Source: Rhizobium sp. BK418
GTDB lineage: Bacteria; Pseudomonadota; Alphaproteobacteria; Rhizobiales; Rhizobiaceae
Reading direction: 5' to 3'
DNA length: 64,000 nt
NCBI RefSeq assembly: GCF_004341105.1
Contig: NZ_SLZK01000002.1
Coordinates: 240,216 to 304,215 of the forward strand
The notes beneath the pieces were generated by a model. The model made no database searches, was not told the origin of the DNA, and saw only the letters and a program-made list of their open reading frames with translations. Position 1 is the stretch's first letter, and the number at the start of each line of letters is the position of its first letter. This document shows, piece by piece, positions 10,140-19,181 of this stretch. A program made the translations under genes and the position numbers.

Positions 10140-10197
10140 TGATGATCTTTGGCAAGCTTGAACCGATTAACGGCCTATGCCATAGGCAGGATCATCA
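10140..10197. promoter_or_regulatory. Nested inverted repeats upstream of fabI
   Basis: An outer perfect repeat TGATGATC (10140-10147) / GATCATCA (10190-10197) encloses a perfect 7-1-7 palindrome GCCTATGCCATAGGC (10173-10187). It lies 22-79 bases before the fabI start and 44 bases after the dnaJ-like stop. It may be an operator or a weak RNA structure. No T-run follows, so it is not a canonical terminator. Confidence 0.35.
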
Positions 10198-10218
10198 GAA
10201 TTCCTAGGGAAGCGAAAT

Positions 10219-11037
10219 ATGGCTCAAGCATCCGGCCTCATGGCAGGCAAACGCGGCGTCATCATGGGTGTCGCCAACAATCGTTCGATTGCGTGGGGTA
10301 TTGCCAAGGCCATTCATGCGCAGGGCGGAGAAGTTGCATTCACCTATCAGGGCGATGCGCTGAAGAAGCGCGTGGAACCGCTGGCTGCCGAAATCGGCGC
10401 TGTCATGGTCGGCCACTGCGACGTGAGCGATGAATCCACGATCGATGCCGTCTTCGAAAATGTCGAGAAGCTGTGGGGCAAGATCGATTTCATCGTGCAC
10501 GCGATCGGTTTCTCCGACAAGGACGAACTGACCGGCCGTTACGTCGATACGACGCCTGACAATTTCGCCAAGACGATGCAAATCTCCGTCTACTCCTTCA
10601 CCTCGGTCGCTCGCCGCGCCGAGAAGCTGATGACGGAAGGCGGCTCGATGCTCACCCTCACCTATTACGGTGCCGAGAAGGTGATGCCGAACTATAACGT
10701 CATGGGCGTCGCAAAGGCTGCTCTCGAAGCGAGCGTCAAGTATCTCGCTGTCGACCTCGGACCAAAGAATATTCGCGTCAATGCGGTTTCGGCAGGCCCG
10801 ATCAAGACGCTTGCCGCGTCAGGCATCGGCGATTTCCGCTATATCCTCAAGTGGAACGAGTACAACGCGCCGCTGCGCCGTACTGTTACCATCGAGGAAG
10901 TCGGCGATGTCGGCCTCTACCTGCTCTCCGACCTGTCACGCTCTGTCACCGGTGAAGTGCATCACGCCGACAGCGGCTATCATGTCATCGGCATGAAGGC
11001 TGTGGACGCGCCTGATATTTCCGTCATCAAGGACTGA
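10219..11037 (+). CDS. fabI: Enoyl-[acyl-carrier-protein] reductase (NADH)
   Basis: FabI performs the last reduction of each fatty-acid elongation round, reducing enoyl-ACP with NADH. The protein is 272 residues. The nucleotide-binding start GVANNRSIAWGIAK is the FabI version of the Rossmann motif, and the catalytic Y159-x6-K166 pair and Y149 are present in the YYGAEKVMPNYNVMGVAK segment. Rhizobia often carry more than one FabI; this copy is of ordinary length and looks intact. It is probably the target of triclosan-type inhibitors. Confidence 0.96.
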   Translation: MAQASGLMAGKRGVIMGVANNRSIAWGIAKAIHAQGGEVAFTYQGDALKKRVEPLAAEIGAVMVGHCDVSDESTIDAVFENVEKLWGKIDFIVHAIGFSDKDELTGRYVDTTPDNFAKTMQISVYSFTSVARRAEKLMTEGGSMLTLTYYGAEKVMPNYNVMGVAKAALEASVKYLAVDLGPKNIRVNAVSAGPIKTLAASGIGDFRYILKWNEYNAPLRRTVTIEEVGDVGLYLLSDLSRSVTGEVHHADSGYHVIGMKAVDAPDISVIKD

Positions 11038-11065
11038 GAGGTCCTCTCAAGCGGAGCCGATCCCC

Positions 11066-11656
11066 GTGCTTATCTATGTGATCAGACACGGCCAGACCGA
11101 CTGGAATGCGGAGCGCCGCCTGCAGGGGCAGAAAGATATTCCGATCAATGCGATCGGCCGCGAGCAGGCAAGACAGAACGGGATCGCCCTTGCGGCGATC
11201 CTGAAGGGCGAAGACAGCAAGTTCGATTTCGTTGCGAGTCCTCTCGGGCGCACGCGCGAGACCATGGAGATCATGCGATCGGCCATGGGGCTCCCGCCCA
11301 AGGAATATCGCACCGACGAACGTCTGGTCGAAGTCTCCTTCGGCGACTGGGAAGGCTATACGCTCAAGCAGCTCAGGGTCTCGCAGACAGAGCGTGTCAC
11401 GGAACGCAACATCAACAAGTGGGATTTCATTCCGCCAGGCGAGGATGCGGAAAGCTACGAGATCATGTCGTGGCGGACCGGCGCATGGCTTAATTCTGTC
11501 GACCGGCCGACGGTCTGCGTCACCCATGGCGGTGTCATCAGAAGCCTGTTTAAGATGATCTCCAACTTGCCGAAGGACGTCGCTTCCGAGGGCGAAATTC
11601 CGCAGGACCGGATTTTGAAGATCGAGACGTCGCAGAGCATGATCGGCTGGCTCTAG
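11066..11656 (+). CDS. Histidine phosphatase family protein
   Basis: This 196-residue member of the phosphoglycerate mutase-like superfamily starts with the catalytic VIRHGQTDWN motif and has the second His in CVTHGGVIRSL. Its substrate is not evident; it is shorter than true phosphoglycerate mutase and resembles the broad-specificity phosphatases. The start is GTG (11066), with GGAG upstream. It is 28 bases after fabI and probably in the same transcript. Confidence 0.88.
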   Translation: MLIYVIRHGQTDWNAERRLQGQKDIPINAIGREQARQNGIALAAILKGEDSKFDFVASPLGRTRETMEIMRSAMGLPPKEYRTDERLVEVSFGDWEGYTLKQLRVSQTERVTERNINKWDFIPPGEDAESYEIMSWRTGAWLNSVDRPTVCVTHGGVIRSLFKMISNLPKDVASEGEIPQDRILKIETSQSMIGWL

Positions 11657-11680
11657 TCCAACCGGCCTGCCGGTGGCGAC

Positions 11681-11941
11681 CTACTTGACGATATCGAGAT
11701 CGTTGATGACACGCTTGCCATCAACCTCCGTATAGAAGATCACAACCTTGACGCCGGCCTTCAGGCCTTCGAAATCGAACTCCTCCGGCGCCTGATAGGT
11801 CTTGCCATCGTCCAGCGTCAAGACAAGATTGGTCGTGTCGACCTTCTTGATCGTTGCCTCGACATCAGCGCTCTCAGCAAAGCCGCTCATGGGCGAAAGA
11901 AAATTTGCCGTGGCCAGAAGCGTAGCAATAACGAAACGCAT
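11681..11941 (-). CDS. DUF1344 domain-containing secreted protein
   Basis: This is an 86-residue protein with a signal peptide (about residues 1-22) and a single small beta domain (VEATIKKVDTTNLVLTLDDG...VIFYTEVDGKRVINDLDI) of the DUF1344 family found mainly in Rhizobiales. Function is unknown. The internal ATG at 11941 is preferred because it puts the hydrophobic signal at the amino terminus and has AAAGGG upstream; the longer in-frame start adds 15 residues of poor sequence. It converges on the histidine phosphatase gene. Confidence 0.82.
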   Translation of the reverse strand: MRFVIATLLATANFLSPMSGFAESADVEATIKKVDTTNLVLTLDDGKTYQAPEEFDFEGLKAGVKVVIFYTEVDGKRVINDLDIVK

Positions 11942-12172
11942 GTCGGCAATCCCTTTGAAACGCTGCCGTTGATATCGATTGGCCACAGATAAACTCCTGA
12001 ATATGGCGAAAATTGCCCGGAAGAATGGCTTTCGGCGCCCAATTGATGAATAGGATTTTACGGATAATCAAGAGGCTCTATTCACTGTATTTTTCTCTCT
12101 ATTTACGTGATTTAGCAGTCCCGAATGCGCGCAATCGTAAATTAACCCCTGCACAATAAGGTCAACGCGAAT

Positions 12173-15100
12173 GTGGGGGTGGATGATTTGCTATTCCAGC
12201 GGAGCAACAGCAACCGGCTGCGGCGTGTTCTGAAGAATACGCGTATTTCGCTGCTTGTTTCCGCCCTCGTAGCCGTCGTCGTTATTGCCGTCGGCTTTGC
12301 ACTCGACAGGGCGAATACCGATGCGCATCTGCGCGAGCTGCAAATCCGAACCGCAAACGAGACGAACCTGATCCGCGCCCGCATGATGGCGCAGATCAAC
12401 ATGGATATCACCGCCGTCCGCGATCTCTCCAACCTGGTTTCGCTCAGCACGCAAACGAACGACGTGGAGATAGAGCGGCAGATCAACTGGCTGCTGATCC
12501 AGAACCCGCATTTCATTCATATTGCAGTTGCGCCTGATTTCATCGTCAAGTCGGTCTATCCCGCGCAATCCGGCAAAGAGCGGATCGGCAAGGATGTGCG
12601 GGAAGTGCTGATGCAACGCATGTCGATCAACCGCAATACCGGCGACCATTCGGCCCGCTTCTACGGTCCCTTCAAAACGACGGATGCAGAAAACGCCTTT
12701 GCGATCTTCTTTCCCGTTTTCGTCAAGGAGAACGGCCAGCGCCGCGTCTGGGGCGCGGTCGAGGCGGTTATTGATCAGGACATGTTCTACGAGGCGACAG
12801 GCCTCAAGCCCGCACGCAACAGTGAAAACCAGGAGCGCTATCCACATCTCGACCATCTCTCGATCGCGGTGCGCGATATTGGGGTTCCGGATGAAACGGA
12901 CGCGCCCTTCTTCGGTCCCTCCAATATCTACGAGAAGAATCCGCTCCGCCGCAGAATCAACTTCGCAGGCGGACGATGGGAACTGGCGGCGGTTCCGAAC
13001 ACAGGCTGGAATGCCGTCCCCGACAATCAGTCTGAACTGCGATTGATCATTGTCGCCGCGGGCTGCGTGATCATTATCCCGATCTTCTTCGCCACATTGC
13101 TGCTCGGCGAACGCAATCGCAATATTATGCAACTCGAAACGCGCGAGGCCAAGCTCCTGGAACTATCGCAGCGGCTCAATCTGGCGCTCGAATCCTCCCG
13201 GATCGGCATCTGGGAGCTGCCGGAAAACGCCACCAGCCTTTCCTGGGATGCGCGCGCATCCGCGCTTCACGGCCTCGAGGCGATCGAGGATACTCGGTCG
13301 CAGGACATGTGGCTGTCAACGATCGTGCCCGAAGACCGCGAAATCGCAGAGGTTCACGTCTTCGGCTGCAGCATCGCAGGCGAAGCCTGCGCCGCGCAAT
13401 ACAGAGTGATGCGGGAAGACGGCAGCATTCGTCATCTGCGTTCTGTCGGAGCCTTCTACACGGATGCCGGCGGCACCGGGAAAACGATCGGTATCGTCTG
13501 GGACGTGACAGCAGATGCACAGGTCACCAGCACACTCCGTCTCGCCAAGGAAACAAGCGAGCTCAAAAATGCCGAGTTGGAACTTGCGTTAGAAGAGCTT
13601 TCAAGCCGTGAGGCGGAGCTTTCCGAACTGTCTAGCAAGCTCGACCTAGCACTCGATTCCTATCAGTGCGGCATCTGGGAAGCCATTCTCGGCAGACCCG
13701 GCTCGATCTGGGACGAACGCATGCACGAGCTCTACGGACTCAAGCAGAGCAACGCCTTCGTGACCGAAGACGCCTGGCTCTCCTGCATCCACCCCGATGA
13801 TCGCGGGCTGGCGCTCGAAAGCGCGCGGCATTTCAAACGGCTCGGGGATACCCATACACTCGTCTGCCGCGTGCCGGACGACGATGGCGGCTTCCGCTAT
13901 GTACGTTCTGTCGGCAAGGTGCATCGCACGCCGACCGGCGAGATGAAGATCATCGGTATCGCCTTCGATTCGACCGAGGACGCGTTGATGACGCTACGCC
14001 TCAAGGCCGCGAAGGACGAGGCGATCGCCAAGAACATCGAACTGGAGCTTGCCAAGACCAGGATCGAGCACAATTCCCTCCACGACCCGCTGACCTCGCT
14101 CGCCAACCGCCGTAAACTCGACATCGCGCTGGAAACTCTGACGGATGCCGGTCGCAGGGAGCGACAGAAATTCGCAATCCTGCATATCGACCTCGACCGC
14201 TTCAAGGAAATCAATGACACGCTGGGTCATGCCGCCGGCGACGCGATGCTGGTGCATGCTTCACGCGTGCTTTCCAGAAATGTGCGTGACAGCGATGTCG
14301 TCGCGCGTATCGGCGGCGACGAGTTTGTCATCCTCTCCTTCGAGGTAGGCGACGAGGAGATGGCGGTGCTTGCAGGCCGCATCATTGAGGAAATGCGTCA
14401 ACCGATCGACTTCCAGGGCTTCTCCTGCCGCTGCGGCGTTTCGATCGGCATCGCACTGGCGAACGGTGTTCATGTCGATGCCCGCAAAGTACTGATCAAC
14501 GCCGATATCGCACTTTACCGAGCCAAGAGGCTCGGCCGTAACCGTTTCGAATTCTTCAACCAGAACCTACAGGCCGATGTCATCAACAATAAGCGCATGG
14601 CCGACGAGATTCTGGCGGGCATCGACAACGACGAGTTCACGGCCTGGTACCAGCCGCAATTCTGTGCCCGCTCGATGAAGCTGACGGGCGTCGAGGCGCT
14701 GGTGCGCTGGCGCCATCCTTCCAGGGGTCTGCTGACGCCGGACAAATTCCTGCGCATCGCCGACGAGATCAATGTCGTCCAAACGCTCGACCGCATTGTG
14801 TTGGAAACCGCGCTACGCGACAAGATGCGCTGGGCGGCACAGGGCATCTACGTGCCGAAAGTCTCCGTCAATGTCTCCGCGCGGCGCCTGCACGATGGTA
14901 GCCTGCTGGAATCATTGAACGACCTGCAGATCCGCCCCGGTGAAATTTCCTTCGAGTTGGTGGAATCTATCTTCCTCGACGAAAGCGAGGACGTGGTCTC
15001 GCAGAACCTCGAACGGATCAAGGCGCTCGGCATCGATATCGAGGTCGACGATTTCGGCACCGGCCACACGTCGATCGTCTCGCTGCTGAAACTGAAGCCG

Positions 15101-15361
15101 AAGCGGCTGAAGATCGACCGGCAGCTCGTGCAGCCGATCGTCGCTTCCTCGCAGGAACGCGCACTCGTCAGTTCCATCATCGAGATCGCCCGCTCGCTCG
15201 GTGTCGAGACGGTGGCCGAGGGCGTCGAGACACCTGATCATGCCGAACTGCTGCGCGAGCTCGGCTGCGATCTCCTGCAGGGTTATGCTTTCGCACGTCC
15301 TCTTTCCTTCGACGATTTCGCCATAGAAGCGCGCGGGACGGCCTGGCTGCTGGCTTCCTAA
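12173..15361 (+). CDS. Membrane PAS-PAS-GGDEF-EAL cyclic-di-GMP protein
   Basis: This is a 1062-residue signalling protein predicted to make and/or degrade cyclic di-GMP. One membrane helix at about 21-41 and another at about 289-311 bracket a roughly 250-residue periplasmic sensor region. Two PAS domains follow (about 330-450 and 490-610), then GGDEF (motif RIGGDEF near 714-718, intact) and EAL (motif at 841-843 in GVEALVRW, with DDFGTG later). Both enzymatic signatures are intact, so direction of activity cannot be told. The start is GTG, about 11 bases after AAGG; a second GTG lies six bases on. Confidence 0.93.
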   Translation: MGVDDLLFQRSNSNRLRRVLKNTRISLLVSALVAVVVIAVGFALDRANTDAHLRELQIRTANETNLIRARMMAQINMDITAVRDLSNLVSLSTQTNDVEIERQINWLLIQNPHFIHIAVAPDFIVKSVYPAQSGKERIGKDVREVLMQRMSINRNTGDHSARFYGPFKTTDAENAFAIFFPVFVKENGQRRVWGAVEAVIDQDMFYEATGLKPARNSENQERYPHLDHLSIAVRDIGVPDETDAPFFGPSNIYEKNPLRRRINFAGGRWELAAVPNTGWNAVPDNQSELRLIIVAAGCVIIIPIFFATLLLGERNRNIMQLETREAKLLELSQRLNLALESSRIGIWELPENATSLSWDARASALHGLEAIEDTRSQDMWLSTIVPEDREIAEVHVFGCSIAGEACAAQYRVMREDGSIRHLRSVGAFYTDAGGTGKTIGIVWDVTADAQVTSTLRLAKETSELKNAELELALEELSSREAELSELSSKLDLALDSYQCGIWEAILGRPGSIWDERMHELYGLKQSNAFVTEDAWLSCIHPDDRGLALESARHFKRLGDTHTLVCRVPDDDGGFRYVRSVGKVHRTPTGEMKIIGIAFDSTEDALMTLRLKAAKDEAIAKNIELELAKTRIEHNSLHDPLTSLANRRKLDIALETLTDAGRRERQKFAILHIDLDRFKEINDTLGHAAGDAMLVHASRVLSRNVRDSDVVARIGGDEFVILSFEVGDEEMAVLAGRIIEEMRQPIDFQGFSCRCGVSIGIALANGVHVDARKVLINADIALYRAKRLGRNRFEFFNQNLQADVINNKRMADEILAGIDNDEFTAWYQPQFCARSMKLTGVEALVRWRHPSRGLLTPDKFLRIADEINVVQTLDRIVLETALRDKMRWAAQGIYVPKVSVNVSARRLHDGSLLESLNDLQIRPGEISFELVESIFLDESEDVVSQNLERIKALGIDIEVDDFGTGHTSIVSLLKLKPKRLKIDRQLVQPIVASSQERALVSSIIEIARSLGVETVAEGVETPDHAELLRELGCDLLQGYAFARPLSFDDFAIEARGTAWLLAS

Positions 15362-15419
15362 GAGCGTTCCGATTCTTCTTCGAAACGTGGAAATGCTCTT
15401 ACCCTTTATTCTCCCCCAA

Positions 15420-15466
15420 TTCCGGACGCAAAACCGCTACACATTTCTGATGGAATTGCTCTAGAG
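15420..15466 (+). repeat. Rhizobial palindromic intergenic repeat, copy 1
   Basis: It begins with TTCCGGACGCAAAACC and ends with a GGAATTGCTCTAGA-like arm. Related copies are at 30551-30606 (inverted), 37922-37966 and 44440-44482. It lies in the 263-base gap between the GGDEF-EAL gene and aroC. The gap otherwise shows no gene. Confidence 0.65.
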
Positions 15467-15624
15467 TCTCCATCGTTCGCAAATACGGGAAACACCATTT
15501 CCCCGACGGTACCGTGGGCGCAAAGAAAGGCTTTTGCCGGAACGTTTTTTTGGCCTATGAGTGTCGCGCCTTTTCGAGTAATGGCGCTGCCGGTGACGAT
15601 CGGTAGCGCGTCCGGCGGGAACAC

Positions 15625-16722
15625 ATGTCGCACAATACATTCGGTCACCTCTTCCGTGTAACCACCTGGGGCGAAAGCCACGGACCGGCGCTCGGCGCCG
15701 TCGTCGATGGCTGCCCTTCGGGACTGCGCTTCAAACTTGAAGACCTGCAGGTCTGGCTCGACAAGCGCAAGCCTGGTCAGAGCCGTTTCGTTACCCAGCG
15801 GCGCGAGGACGACCTGGTGAAGGTTCTCTCCGGCGTGATGATGGACGCCGACGGCGAGACAATGATTTCGACCGGCACGCCGATTTCCATGCTGATCGAA
15901 AATACCGACCAGCGTTCCAAGGACTATGGCGAGATCGCGCGGCAATATCGTCCAGGCCATGCCGACTATACCTATGATACAAAATACGGCATCCGCGACT
16001 ATCGCGGCGGCGGCCGTTCTTCCGCGCGCGAGACGGCAGCACGCGTGGCGGCCGGCGGCATTGCCCGGCTCGTCGTGCCCGGCGTGACCATCCGCGGTGC
16101 GCTCGTTCAGATTGGCAAGCACAAGATCAACCGCGCCAACTGGGACTGGGATCAAGTGGGGCAGAACCCGTTTTTCTCTCCCGATGCCGAGATCGTGCCC
16201 ATCTGGGAAGACTATCTCGACGGCATCCGCAAAGCCGGCTCTTCCATCGGCGCCGTCGTCGAAGTGGTTGCCGAAGGTGTTCCAGCCGGACTTGGTGCGC
16301 CGATCTATGGCAAACTCGATCAGGATATCGCCTCGCTGCTGATGTCGATCAACGCCGTCAAGGGTGTCGAGATCGGCAACGGTTTTGCCGCCGCCGAGAC
16401 CAGCGGCGAGGACAATGCCGACGAGATGCGCATGGGCAATGACGGCAAGCCGATCTTCCTGTCCAACAATGCCGGCGGCATTCTCGGCGGCATTTCGACC
16501 GGCCAGCCGGTCGTCGCCCGTTTTGCGGTCAAGCCCACCTCTTCCATTCTCACCGAACGGCAATCGATCGACGCCGACGGCAACAATGTCGATATCCGCA
16601 CCAAGGGCCGCCATGACCCCTGCGTCGGCATCCGTGCCGTGCCGATCGGCGAGGCGATGATCGCTTGCGCCATTGCCGACCATTATCTTCGCGACCGCGG
16701 CCAGACCGGCCGGCTGAAATAG
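15625..16722 (+). CDS. aroC: Chorismate synthase
   Basis: AroC converts 5-enolpyruvylshikimate 3-phosphate to chorismate, using reduced FMN, at the end of the shikimate pathway. The protein is 365 residues. Signatures include the amino-terminal [15 protein letters not shown], the [19 protein letters not shown] segment, and [22 protein letters not shown]. It is followed 10 bases later by ribB, so the two genes probably share a transcript. Confidence 0.98.
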   Translation: MSHNTFGHLFRVTTWGESHGPALGAVVDGCPSGLRFKLEDLQVWLDKRKPGQSRFVTQRREDDLVKVLSGVMMDADGETMISTGTPISMLIENTDQRSKDYGEIARQYRPGHADYTYDTKYGIRDYRGGGRSSARETAARVAAGGIARLVVPGVTIRGALVQIGKHKINRANWDWDQVGQNPFFSPDAEIVPIWEDYLDGIRKAGSSIGAVVEVVAEGVPAGLGAPIYGKLDQDIASLLMSINAVKGVEIGNGFAAAETSGEDNADEMRMGNDGKPIFLSNNAGGILGGISTGQPVVARFAVKPTSSILTERQSIDADGNNVDIRTKGRHDPCVGIRAVPIGEAMIACAIADHYLRDRGQTGRLK

Positions 16723-16732
16723 GACCGACTCC

Positions 16733-17836
16733 ATGCCTTATGACCAGAAACGCGTCGTCGACGCCATCAGGGCTTTCGAAGCCGGCGAGATCGTCGTCGT
16801 CATGGACGACAATGACCGTGAAAACGAAGGCGACCTGATCGTCGCCGCCGTGCATGCGACACCCGAAAAGATGGCCTTCATCGTACGCCACACATCTGGC
16901 ATCGTCTGCGCGCCGATGCCGAAGGAAGAGGCCAAGCGGCTGAACCTCAACGCCATGGTGGCGGAAAACGATTCTGCCCATACGACGGCCTTCACGGTTT
17001 CCGTCGATTTCAAACACGGCACGACGACGGGCATCTCCGCCGACGACCGGACGCTGACAGTACGCAATCTAGCGAACCCCAATGTCGGTGCTGCCGATTT
17101 CGTTCGCCCCGGCCACATCTTTCCGCTCGTTGCCCGCGAAGGCGGCGTACTGATGCGCTCCGGCCATACGGAAGCGGCCGTTGATCTCTGCAAGCTTGCC
17201 GGCCTGCCGCCAATCGGCGTCATCTGCGAACTTGTCAATGACGACGGTACGGTGACGCGCGGCCCGCAGGTGGTGGATTTTGCCGAAAAGCACGGGCTGA
17301 AGCTCGTCTCCGTCGCCGATCTCATTGCCTATCGCCAGCGCAAGGAAACACTGATCGAACTCGGCTCGAGCTTCGATATCGAAACACCGTTCGGCAAAGC
17401 CAAGGCGCATGCCTATTCCCTGCCCTGGGATCCCATGCAGCATCTCGCCGTCGTCTTCGGCGATATCCGGGATGGCATCGATATTCCTGTGCGCTTGCAT
17501 CCGGAAAACGTTGCCGACGATCTGTTCGGCAAGCGCAAGCCGGTCGATTTCTACATGCAGAAGATCGCCGAACATGGTCGCGGCATCATCGTCTATCTGC
17601 GCGAAGGCTCCGTTGGAGTCGGTCATTACGACAATGGCCGAAAGGCGCGCAGCCAGGGCCGCGAGGCCCATGCCGAGGCGCAGACGCGCGATAATGAGTG
17701 GCTGGAAATCGGCCTCGGTGCGCAGATCCTCAAGGATCTCGGCGTCAGTTCGATCAAGCTGATGACCAGCCGCGAGCGGCACTATGTCGGCCTGGAAGGA
17801 TTCGGCATCAAGATTTCCAAGACGGAAATCTGCTGA
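16733..17836 (+). CDS. ribB: 3,4-dihydroxy-2-butanone-4-phosphate synthase with degenerate GTP cyclohydrolase II domain
   Basis: The amino-terminal half (about 1-200) is RibB, which makes the four-carbon unit of riboflavin from ribulose 5-phosphate; its acidic active-site loop MDDNDRENEGD is intact (about 24-34), as is the HTEA segment. The second half aligns with GTP cyclohydrolase II, as in bifunctional RibBA, but the three zinc cysteines of that enzyme are replaced: N259, K269 and V271 occupy their places. GTP cyclohydrolase II activity is therefore not expected from this protein. 367 residues; 10 bases after aroC. Confidence 0.93.
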   Translation: MPYDQKRVVDAIRAFEAGEIVVVMDDNDRENEGDLIVAAVHATPEKMAFIVRHTSGIVCAPMPKEEAKRLNLNAMVAENDSAHTTAFTVSVDFKHGTTTGISADDRTLTVRNLANPNVGAADFVRPGHIFPLVAREGGVLMRSGHTEAAVDLCKLAGLPPIGVICELVNDDGTVTRGPQVVDFAEKHGLKLVSVADLIAYRQRKETLIELGSSFDIETPFGKAKAHAYSLPWDPMQHLAVVFGDIRDGIDIPVRLHPENVADDLFGKRKPVDFYMQKIAEHGRGIIVYLREGSVGVGHYDNGRKARSQGREAHAEAQTRDNEWLEIGLGAQILKDLGVSSIKLMTSRERHYVGLEGFGIKISKTEIC

Positions 17837-17840
17837 TTAT

Positions 17841-17864
17841 CTCTTCTCCCCACCGGGAGGAGAG
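17841..17864. terminator. Hairpin between convergent ribB and AlkX-like gene
   Basis: CTCTTCTCCC (17841-17850) pairs with GGGAGGAGAG (17855-17864), with one G-U wobble and a CACC loop. It fills the 29-base gap between two convergent genes. There is no good T-run on either side, so efficiency as a terminator is uncertain. Confidence 0.4.
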
Positions 17865-17865
17865 C

Positions 17866-19056
17866 TTAGCCTCTCCAGCCGTCCAGATAGACGACCTGCT
17901 CGACGCCGGCGAAACGCGCAAGGCGTTCGAGCTCCGCTTCCAGTTTTTCGATCCGACCGGCAGACGCCTTCACACGCGGCTCCAACCATAGCCGCTTCAC
18001 GTCCAAGGTGCCCTTTTTCCGATCGGCTTTCATGTCAATACGACCAATGAGCCTGTCGCCCTCCAGCAGCGGAAAAACATAATAGCCATATTCGCGCTTC
18101 GGTTCCGGCACGAAGACCTCAATGCGATAGAAGAAGCCAAAAAGTCGCTCTGTCCGGTTTCTGTCGCGGATCATCGGATCAAATGGGCTAAGCACCCGGA
18201 TTCGCTGTGGCGCCTCCGGATAAGTATCTATCGTGCCAAGGAAATCGGCTGATGCCCATGAAGAGCGTGGCTTGCCGTCGAGTGCCGGTGCGATCAGCAC
18301 TTCGACCAGTTCGTCCCGATGTTCAGCCACCCACGCCTTGACTTCGTCCGGCGAGAGCAGATCCCAGAAGGCGGCGATTTCGCCGTGAGTGGCAAAGCCG
18401 AGACGGGTGAGCGCGCTGCGGCAGGCCCAGTCGACAAATTCCTCGCGGCTCACTTCTTGGGCGTGGAACTCGGCAGGAATGACGCGTTCGACGAGGTCAT
18501 ATATCTTCTGGAAATTGGAGCGGCCGGCGATAGCGAATTTGCCGGTGCGCCAGAAATATTCGAGTGCCGTCTTGTTCGGATGCCAGTTCCACCAACCGCC
18601 GGAAACATGGCCGTCCGCCTTCATGTCGCGCGCCAGGATCGCACCGTCCTTCACGACCCGCTCATAGGTTTCTTCGAAGGAGGCCTCGAAGCCCTCCCCC
18701 CGCCATTTGCGCCAACGCTCGACGATCGCCACCTCCTCGTCGCGGAACTTGTGTTTCCAATATTTGAAGAAGGCGCTCGGCAGGATGGAGGCATCATGCG
18801 TCCAATGCTCGAAGAGCGTGCCGTCCTTTTCCAGAAGCGCCGTCAGATGTTCGCGCCGATAGGTCTGGTTGCGGGAAAACAGGATCTGATGGTGGGCGCG
18901 CTCCACCGTCTGAATGCTGTCCACCTGCACGAAACCCAGATCATGAATGAGCTGCAGCAGGCCGGCCTTGGTCAGCGCGCGGTTCGGTGGAGCACTCAGC
19001 CCCTGTTTGGCGAGGAAAACACGGCGGGCGTCGGCATTGGAGAGAAGATTCGTCAT
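17866..19056 (-). CDS. Winged-helix DNA glycosylase, AlkX/YcaQ-like
   Basis: This 396-residue protein is of the HTH_42 family (AlkZ/YcaQ), which includes DNA glycosylases that open DNA interstrand crosslinks or remove bulky alkylated bases. The catalytic Q-x-D motif of the YcaQ/AlkX branch is visible as Q44-V-D46 in LGFVQVDSIQ, and the C-terminal winged-helix region runs into the KLEAELERLARF coil. It is divergent from bioM, sharing a 125-base promoter region. The family assignment is firm; the lesion it acts on is inferred. Confidence 0.85.
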   Translation of the reverse strand: MTNLLSNADARRVFLAKQGLSAPPNRALTKAGLLQLIHDLGFVQVDSIQTVERAHHQILFSRNQTYRREHLTALLEKDGTLFEHWTHDASILPSAFFKYWKHKFRDEEVAIVERWRKWRGEGFEASFEETYERVVKDGAILARDMKADGHVSGGWWNWHPNKTALEYFWRTGKFAIAGRSNFQKIYDLVERVIPAEFHAQEVSREEFVDWACRSALTRLGFATHGEIAAFWDLLSPDEVKAWVAEHRDELVEVLIAPALDGKPRSSWASADFLGTIDTYPEAPQRIRVLSPFDPMIRDRNRTERLFGFFYRIEVFVPEPKREYGYYVFPLLEGDRLIGRIDMKADRKKGTLDVKRLWLEPRVKASAGRIEKLEAELERLARFAGVEQVVYLDGWRG

Positions 19057-19181
19057 GTGAACATCATAGCGCGGAAAATCTTCCTAGCTACCCGCCAGCA
19101 TATTCCGGGCGATTTGATTTTGATCCTTTATCGCATGGCCGTCGCCTTATAGAAGCAAGAGCTCTAAGCAAGGGGACCACA

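Noticed and set aside
15406..16734. 442-codon minus-strand frame across aroC
   Set aside because: It is an antisense shadow of a strongly supported aroC.
19147..19156. TTATAGAAGC upstream of bioM as a BioR biotin-regulator box
   Set aside because: It matches only the first seven bases of the TTATMKATAA palindrome and lacks the second arm.
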